The position numbers and the translations under genes are program-made. A stretch of DNA of 9,891 nucleotides from Thermoleophilaceae bacterium (GTDB lineage: Bacteria > Actinomycetota > Thermoleophilia > Solirubrobacterales > Thermoleophilaceae), in contig JACCXP010000306.1 of assembly GCA_013696905.1 (NCBI GenBank), positions 1-9,891 on the forward strand, written 5' to 3'. This document shows, in pieces, positions 6,710 to 9,891 of this stretch. Numbering within the stretch: position 1 is the first letter of the stretch; each line of letters begins with the position of its first letter. The notes under the pieces were generated by a model. The model had not been told where the DNA came from, made no database searches, and was given only the letters and a program-made list of their open reading frames with translations.

Positions 6710-6712
6710 TAG
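5633..6712 (+). CDS. IS630 family transposase
   Basis: 359 residues, ATG 5633 with ribosome site AGGAG at 5622-5626 (6-nt gap). An N-terminal helix-turn-helix region (about 20-80) includes SSKEIAGRLGCNPSTVGRWRGRF and the family tail GLDGLHDEPRPGKP. A second winged-helix-like part follows (ATGMSQTAVSRIWRAFGLKP). The catalytic core has CVDEKAQIQ (D175), VVLDNSSTHK (D258) and SWLNLVERWFAEL (E294), so the DDE spacing is 35 residues, as expected for IS630/Tc1-mariner relatives. All catalytic residues are present, so it is probably active. The stop codon TAG uses the duplicated target TA (6710-6711) plus a host G (6712), so the gene end depends on the insertion site. Confidence 0.95.
   Translation: MPVRAEVVLSDEEREVLERWARRPKSAQALALRCRIVLAAADGESSKEIAGRLGCNPSTVGRWRGRFARRGLDGLHDEPRPGKPRSIGDEDVERVIVKTLEEQPPNATHWSTRSMAAATGMSQTAVSRIWRAFGLKPHQTEAFKLSPDPQFIDKVRDIVGLYLNPPDAAVVLCVDEKAQIQALDRSAPVLPLMPGVPERHTHDYVRNGTTNLYAALDVASGQVITDMTPRHRAEDFRRFLNLIERSVPAHLDVHVVLDNSSTHKTPAIQRWLLRHPRFTLHFTPTYSSWLNLVERWFAELTTKWIKRSAHRSVRDLTASIRTWITNWNEDPKPYIWHKTADEILDSLATYCQRISDSGH
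6684..6711 (-). repeat. Right terminal inverted repeat of the IS (with TA)
   Basis: CGACTCAGGTCACTA (6697-6711) is the exact complement of 5551-5565. The inner 13 nt (6684-6696) match only partly. The outer repeat forms the last codons of the transposase. Confidence 0.9.
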
Positions 6713-6713
6713 A

Positions 6714-6724
6714 CGGCGGCGCGC
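6714..6724. terminator. Right half of the hairpin split by the IS
   Basis: CGGCGGCGCGC pairs perfectly with 5538-5548. It lies 13 bp beyond the stop of the minus-strand membrane gene (6738-6740), where its terminator would be expected. Confidence 0.7.
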
Positions 6725-6737
6725 AGGTCGGCGTCGG

Positions 6738-7694
6738 TCAACGACCTGCGGTGCGCCAGCCGTGGCCGAGGACCGCGAGCGCCACAGCCACCGCCCCGCC
6801 CCCGAGCGCGGCGAGCGCGGCGAGAGTGATCGCGTCGGGCGCGATCACCGACTGCCCTCGCAGCGCCTGCCAGGCCAGCAGCAGCACGAGGCCGAGGTAG
6901 GCGAGGCCGACCGTCCATACCAGCGCCACGCGGTGCCTGCCGCCGAGCGGGCGTGCGGGCAGGACCATCAGCAGGTATCCGACCGCGGGCAGCACCTGCA
7001 GACCGTGCAGGCCGACGAAGTGCGCCACACGCAGGTCGCCGGCGACCGTGCTCCAGCCGGTCACCGGCAGCCCCGGGCCGCCGTCGGCCACGCCCACCGA
7101 GTGCCCCCCAGCCACCCGGGGGCCGCCTGCGGCGGCGAGCTGCTCGGGAGTTGGCGAGGTCATCAAGAAGGCGACCGCCATCCCGACGACCGCGACGACC
7201 AGCCCGAGCCGCAGCGACCAGGCCAGTGCCGGGTCCGCCAGGCGCTGGCGCACCAGCAGCACCGCCAGCAGCATGCCGGCCACCCAGACCGACACGACGA
7301 TCGCTCCCATCGCGCTCCAGATCGCTGCGTCGAAGGCGGTGCCGACGTTGAAGTGGCTTGTCGTGCCACGCACGACCTGGGCGACTATCAGCGCCATCTC
7401 GACTGCGAGCCCGACGGCGGTGACCCAACCGATCGCGCGCACCAGGCGAGGCCGGCCCCGGACGAAGGTCAGCAGCCACAGCACCGTGAAGCAGTAGACG
7501 GCGATCGAGACGGCGAACTTCATCGGCTTGAGCCATGCCGGCGCGCCGGTGATCACGCGCGGATCGGCGACGAGGCCGACGAGCGCGACTGCCACCGTCA
7601 CGCCCATCGCGGCGCCGACGAACGCGAGCGGAGGGTTGAGCGCCCACGCGCGGCGCATCAAACCTCGCGGATCGAAGCCGGCCCGGGTACTCAC
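6738..7694 (-). CDS. Polytopic membrane protein of unknown function (about 8 TM)
   Basis: 318 residues from GTG 7694, chosen for its ribosome site AAAGGAG 6 nt upstream. The frame stays open to 7799, but the extension lacks a ribosome site and overlaps the upstream gene. About eight membrane segments: 22-42, 57-79, 86-107, 123-149, 160-179, 225-247, 254-277, 287-310. A long hydrophilic loop (about 180-222) joins segments 5 and 6. Notable polar motifs near the membrane are TTSHFNVGTAFDAAIWSAMG (111-130) and DLRVAHFVGLHGLQVLP (220-236), with H114, H225 and H230. These could bind heme or metal, but that is a guess. I do not recognise the family. GTGA overlap with the upstream DUF1707 gene implies coupled translation. 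Confidence 0.85.
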   Translation of the reverse strand: MSTRAGFDPRGLMRRAWALNPPLAFVGAAMGVTVAVALVGLVADPRVITGAPAWLKPMKFAVSIAVYCFTVLWLLTFVRGRPRLVRAIGWVTAVGLAVEMALIVAQVVRGTTSHFNVGTAFDAAIWSAMGAIVVSVWVAGMLLAVLLVRQRLADPALAWSLRLGLVVAVVGMAVAFLMTSPTPEQLAAAGGPRVAGGHSVGVADGGPGLPVTGWSTVAGDLRVAHFVGLHGLQVLPAVGYLLMVLPARPLGGRHRVALVWTVGLAYLGLVLLLAWQALRGQSVIAPDAITLAALAALGGGAVAVALAVLGHGWRTAGR

Positions 7695-8122
7695 GCCGCG
7701 CTCCTTTGAAGGGTGCGCCCGCGGCTCTCGTCGCGCCGTGGCCGACCCCACGCCCTGGTCGAGTGCAGCACCGGCCACAGCAGCCACAGCAGCCACCACG
7801 CGCCGCTCACCGAGGCGGCCACTACGACTGTCACGATCCCGAGCAGCAAGACGAGGGCCGTCGCGAGCGCCGGCGAGGAGCGCCGTCGTGACTCGGTAGC
7901 CGCCCGTGCGTGGCCCCCGGCGGCCGGCAGGTCGCGCAACGGTGGCTCGAGGTCGGCACGGGTGCGAGCCGCGTAGACCGCGTCGATCCGCTCCGAGAGC
8001 TCGTCCGTCGAGATGCGGCCATCGGCGCAGTGGCCTCGTAACCGCTCGATGACCGCCTCGCGCTCCGAATCGGAGGCTCGGAGGTCGAGGTCGCTCGCTC
8101 CAGGTCCAGTCTGAAAAGCCAT
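7691..8122 (-). CDS. DUF1707 domain protein with C-terminal membrane segments
   Basis: 143 residues, ATG 8122 with ribosome site CAGGAG 6 nt upstream. Residues 11-65 are a clear DUF1707 domain: LRASDSEREAVIERLRGHCADGRISTDELSERIDAVYAARTRADLEPPLRDLP. This short helical unit is typical of actinobacterial membrane-associated proteins. A basic stretch (RAATESRRR) is followed by a hydrophobic region with Trp-rich second part (about 84-118: LATALVLLLGIVTVVVAASVSGAWWLLWLLWPVL), probably two short membrane helices, then an Arg-rich tail. Its function is unknown; the domain often accompanies envelope or signalling proteins. The stop TGA (7693-7691) overlaps the GTG of the membrane protein gene downstream, so the two probably form one operon. 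Confidence 0.88.
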   Translation of the reverse strand: MAFQTGPGASDLDLRASDSEREAVIERLRGHCADGRISTDELSERIDAVYAARTRADLEPPLRDLPAAGGHARAATESRRRSSPALATALVLLLGIVTVVVAASVSGAWWLLWLLWPVLHSTRAWGRPRRDESRGRTLQRSAA

Positions 8123-8179
8123 GTCCGCTCCTGTTATTGATTGGTTAATTACTCCGCGGCCCATAAAATATGAGAGGGG
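8123..8179 (-). promoter_or_regulatory. A/T-rich intergenic strip, probable promoter of the DUF1707 operon
   Basis: This 57-bp gap between the TetR stop and the DUF1707 start is far richer in A/T than the rest of the window (8131-8151 and 8163-8172). On the minus strand TAATTA (8151-8146) is a possible -10 box, which would put the transcript start near 8139 with a short leader carrying the ribosome site. No good -35 box is seen at the matching distance, so the exact promoter is uncertain. Confidence 0.4.
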
Positions 8180-8728
8180 TCACTTGGCCCAGGCGGGCTT
8201 CGTGTCGATCTCGGACAGCTCGGCGACCGCGGCCAGGTTGAGCAACATCCCGTGCGCGAAGAACATCTGGGTCAGGCCCCAGTCAGCGCCGGTGGCGCGC
8301 TGGAAGTAGCGCATCAGCTCGCGTTCGCGTCGCTTGACCAGCGCGCGCACCTCGTCGCTCTCACACGCCGCGAACCCCTGCATCTGCATCAGCAGCAGCT
8401 CGCGGTCCGCCAGCAGGCGCCCGTAAGCCATGCCCATGGCCGCGAGGTATGGCCCCGGCTCGTCCGCTTCGACCCCCTCGACGGCCGCTTCCCAGGCCTG
8501 CTGGATGCGATCGAAGCAGCGCTCCAGCGCCGCCAGGAAGAGCTTCTCCTTGGTGCGAAAGAAGCGGAACACGTACGGCTGCGAGATGCCGGCCCGGCGG
8601 GCGATCGCCGCCGTGGTCGTGCCCTTGAGGCCCTGGCGGGAGAACTCGCTGACCGCAGCGTCGACGATCTCGGCGCGGCGCTCCTCGGCGCTGCGCCGGG
8701 CGGACGGCGGTGTGGTCGAGCTCGTCAT
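8180..8728 (-). CDS. TetR/AcrR family transcriptional regulator
   Basis: 182 residues. The N-terminal TetR helix-turn-helix (about 15-66) is EERRAEIVDAAVSEFSRQG, then TTTAAIARRAGISQPYVFRFF, then RTKEKLFLAAL: the classic pattern with the recognition helix at about 48-57. The rest is an all-helical ligand-binding domain (MGMAYGRLLADRELLLMQMQGFAA; MRYFQRATGADWGLTQMFFAHGMLLNLAAV). It resembles AcrR-type regulators of efflux or lipid metabolism, but no transporter gene lies next to it, so the target is unknown. ATG 8728 has no Shine-Dalgarno; it sits 7 nt after a -10 box, so the mRNA is probably leaderless. A perfect palindrome in the promoter implies autorepression. Confidence 0.93.
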   Translation of the reverse strand: MTSSTTPPSARRSAEERRAEIVDAAVSEFSRQGLKGTTTAAIARRAGISQPYVFRFFRTKEKLFLAALERCFDRIQQAWEAAVEGVEADEPGPYLAAMGMAYGRLLADRELLLMQMQGFAACESDEVRALVKRRERELMRYFQRATGADWGLTQMFFAHGMLLNLAAVAELSEIDTKPAWAK

Positions 8729-8764
8729 GGGGGAGATAGTAAGTGATCACTTACTTTAGGTCAA
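8729..8764 (-). promoter_or_regulatory. TetR promoter: TTGACC - 17 nt - TACTAT, leaderless start
   Basis: On the minus strand the -35 is TTGACC (8764-8759), the spacer is exactly 17 nt, and the -10 is TACTAT (8741-8736). CTCCCCC follows, and the ATG starts 7 nt after the -10, where transcription should begin. It is the best sigma70-type promoter in the window. Confidence 0.75.
8738..8755. promoter_or_regulatory. TetR operator: 18-bp perfect palindrome
   Basis: AGTAAGTGATCACTTACT is a perfect palindrome. It covers most of the spacer and the first four bases of the -10 of the TetR gene, so bound repressor would block RNA polymerase. Size and symmetry are typical of TetR-family operators. It is also within 90 bp of the divergent polysaccharide-lyase start, but too far upstream to block that gene in the same way. 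Confidence 0.8.
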
Positions 8765-8809
8765 GCTCGCTTCCGGACTACGGGCGAGTGCGGGGCCGCC
8801 GAAACCGGT

Positions 8810-8815
8810 CATAGT
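8810..8815 (+). promoter_or_regulatory. Candidate -10 box (CATAGT) for the secreted lyase-like gene
   Basis: CATAGT ends exactly 7 nt before GTG 8823, the same spacing as in the TetR gene, and no Shine-Dalgarno is present, so a leaderless transcript is plausible. No good -35 is seen near 8787-8792. Confidence 0.35.
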
Positions 8816-8822
8816 TCATCGC

Positions 8823-9584
8823 GTGCCGCGATCGAGGCTCGTGGGGCTTGCGCTGGCCGCGCTGGCGCTGGGCTTGAGCATCGACGCCGGTAGCGCGTCC
8901 GCACAGCCGACCTCCCCGCTCGCACCCGGCCTCCTGTTCGCAGGCGATTTCGACTCCTGCGACCTCAGCCAGTGGCCCCAACGCCAGGACGGCGGGCGCG
9001 ACGACATCGCCGCCGTGCGCTCGCCGCTTGCGCAGGCAGGCTCGGCCTGCTCGGGCTACTTCAGCACAGGTCGTGGCGACGGGATCGGCGACACCGCCCC
9101 ACGCAACGAGCTCTACCGCCCACGCGACGCGATCTGTTGCAACGAGGGCGACGTGCGCTGGCTGCGCTGGTCGGTCCGGCTCGAACGCGACTGGCCCTAC
9201 GCGCCGCCACGCTTCTTCTCGACCATCCTCCAGTTCAAGTCGACCGACGCCTCGCCCGGTCAGATGAGCTTCATCCTGTTCGGCGAGCGGCTCACGCTGC
9301 GGCGCGGCGGCGATCGCTGGAGCGTCCGCATGACGCGCGGTCGCTGGCACGACTTCGTGATGCGGGTGCGCTTCTCGCGCCGTCGCGATCGGGGCAGCGT
9401 CCGACTGTGGTACGACGGGCGCCGGCAAGCCGTCAACCGCGGCCGGCGCTTTGCCACGCTCGCCAACGGAAATGGCGCCTACGTCAAGCTCGGCCTCTAC
9501 CGCAGCGCCGGGCTGCCACGCGCCACGCTGCACCACGACGACTTCCGGATCGGCACGACGCACGCCAGCGTCGAGCCGGGCTAG
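8823..9584 (+). CDS. Secreted polysaccharide lyase-like protein (heparin lyase I type fold)
   Basis: 253 residues from GTG 8823. A Sec signal peptide (1-27: basic start RSR, hydrophobic LVGLALAALALGLSI, cleavage after ASA) shows export. The mature part is a jelly-roll-like domain with the pattern of the heparin lyase I / 'Polysacc_lyase' family: LFAGDFDSCDLSQW, the conserved RNE (94-96), WLRWSVRL, LQFKS, WHDFVMRVRFS (175-185), GSVRLWYDG (191-199), AYVKLGLYR (219-227), HHDDFRIG (237-244). These lyases cleave uronic-acid polysaccharides; the actual substrate is unknown and catalytic residues cannot be assigned with certainty. Four cysteines (46, 76, 105, 106) could form disulfides. It stands alone, without sugar-uptake genes nearby. 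Confidence 0.8.
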   Translation: MPRSRLVGLALAALALGLSIDAGSASAQPTSPLAPGLLFAGDFDSCDLSQWPQRQDGGRDDIAAVRSPLAQAGSACSGYFSTGRGDGIGDTAPRNELYRPRDAICCNEGDVRWLRWSVRLERDWPYAPPRFFSTILQFKSTDASPGQMSFILFGERLTLRRGGDRWSVRMTRGRWHDFVMRVRFSRRRDRGSVRLWYDGRRQAVNRGRRFATLANGNGAYVKLGLYRSAGLPRATLHHDDFRIGTTHASVEPG

Positions 9585-9591
9585 CAACAGC

Positions 9592-9645
9592 CTCCCGCAG
9601 CTCGCGAGACGGTGAGTGCCGCGCTCGGCGGCGCTCGCGCGGGAG
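9592..9645. terminator. Bidirectional terminator-like structure between convergent genes
   Basis: An inner hairpin has an 11-bp stem (9612-9622 with 9628-9638, two G-U pairs as read on the plus strand) and a 5-nt loop. It is embraced by an outer arm pair, CTCCCGC (9592-9598) and GCGGGAG (9639-9645). It fills the 68-bp gap between the lyase stop (9584) and the aldehyde dehydrogenase stop (9653), as expected for a shared terminator. It has no T-tract. Confidence 0.6.
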
Positions 9646-9652
9646 ACTGCGC

Positions 9653-9891
9653 CTACTCCGCCAGGCGAAAGCCGAGATCCGCCGGCACGTCCGGCACGTC
9701 CATCTGCGCCTTCTGCAGCCTGCCGGCGTAGTCCCAGTTCATCGACTGCCAGCGGGTGAACTGGTCGAGCACCCATACCCCCGACTGGCGCGAGCCGTTG
9801 CCGGAGCGGCCGTTGCCGCCGAACGGCAGGTGCGCCTCGGCGCCCGAGGTCGAGTTGTTCACGCTGACCATCCCCGCGCTGACGCGCTCGC
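9653..9891 (-). CDS. Aldehyde dehydrogenase family protein, C-terminal part (partial at window edge)
   Basis: The minus-strand frame is open from the window edge to TAG 9655-9653 (79 residues). ERVSAGMVSVNNSTSGAE is followed by HLPFGGNGRSGNGSRQSG and VLDQFTRWQSMNWDY. These are the C-terminal signatures of NAD(P)-dependent aldehyde dehydrogenases: the 'G.v.vN....g.e...PFGG...SG.g' block and the end segment that makes the oligomer contacts. TSGAE together with the NWDY-type end is somewhat like the aminoadipate-semialdehyde (ALDH7-like) branch, but the substrate cannot be told. The catalytic Cys and Glu lie outside the window. The internal ATG at 9871-9869 is not the start. Confidence 0.92.
   Translation of the reverse strand, partial: ERVSAGMVSVNNSTSGAEAHLPFGGNGRSGNGSRQSGVWVLDQFTRWQSMNWDYAGRLQKAQMDVPDVPADLGFRLAE

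Noticed and set aside
6709..7647. Minus-strand open frame of 312 codons overlapping the membrane protein
   Set aside because: Arg/Gly-rich product without membrane segments; the competing frame has a ribosome site, eight TM segments and a coupled start.
6762..7709. Plus-strand open frame of 315 codons opposite the membrane protein
   Set aside because: His/Gln/Arg-rich product, the usual antisense image of a hydrophobic gene.
8778..9776. Minus-strand open frame of 332 codons opposite the secreted protein
   Set aside because: It runs through the convergent terminator and overlaps the aldehyde dehydrogenase end; the plus frame has a signal peptide and family motifs.
1..9891. CRISPR array, tRNA, rRNA, toxin-antitoxin or phage-defence cluster
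   Set aside because: No regularly spaced repeats, tRNA-like cloverleaf or recognisable defence protein seen by reading; a dedicated scan was not possible.

Overview
The window is a high-GC (clearly well above 60%) bacterial chromosome segment. An Asp23/Gls24-AmaP-DUF6286 envelope-stress operon, a DUF1707 protein, many GTG/TTG starts and apparently leaderless promoters point to an actinomycete-type lineage. A deep-branching soil group such as Thermoleophilia/Solirubrobacterales is my guess; it rests on style and gene content, not on a marker gene.

Layout. 1-272 (-): N-terminus of an ABC-F ATPase, running off the left edge. 276/291-2000 (+): PhoD-like metallophosphatase, divergent from it with almost no spacer. 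2011-4310 (+): a tightly packed five-gene operon of an Asp23 protein, a diverged Asp23-like protein, an AmaP-like membrane anchor, a DUF6286-like membrane protein and a small DUF2273-like membrane hairpin. A 21-residue, almost all-hydrophobic mini-protein (4398-4463) and a GC-rich hairpin follow. 4534-5553 (+): GT4 glycosyltransferase. 5553-6709: a complete IS630-family element with one transposase, perfect terminal inverted repeats and a TA duplication. 6738-8122 (-): a two-gene operon of a DUF1707 protein and an eight-TM membrane protein, joined by a GTGA overlap. 8180-8728 (-): a TetR regulator with a clear promoter/operator. 8823-9584 (+): a secreted polysaccharide-lyase-like protein. 9653-9891 (-): C-terminus of an aldehyde dehydrogenase, running off the right edge.

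How it works together. The Asp23 block is a plausible membrane-attached complex: soluble Asp23-domain proteins held at the membrane by AmaP-type hairpin proteins, with very short or overlapping junctions implying coupled translation. The rest of the window is a series of separate transcription units facing both ways.

The most striking signal is the insertion site of the IS630 element. Removing the IS and one TA restores CTAG, which is the stop codon of the glycosyltransferase plus the preceding C. It also restores a perfect 11-bp stem with a 6-nt loop between two convergent genes. The IS therefore landed in the loop of a probable bidirectional terminator, and both flanking reading frames remain intact. 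Second is the TetR promoter: -35 TTGACC, a 17-nt spacer, -10 TACTAT and a start codon 7 nt later, with an 18-bp perfect palindrome spanning the spacer and entering the -10. This reads as a leaderless, autorepressed gene. I saw no CRISPR array, tRNA, rRNA or recognisable defence system.
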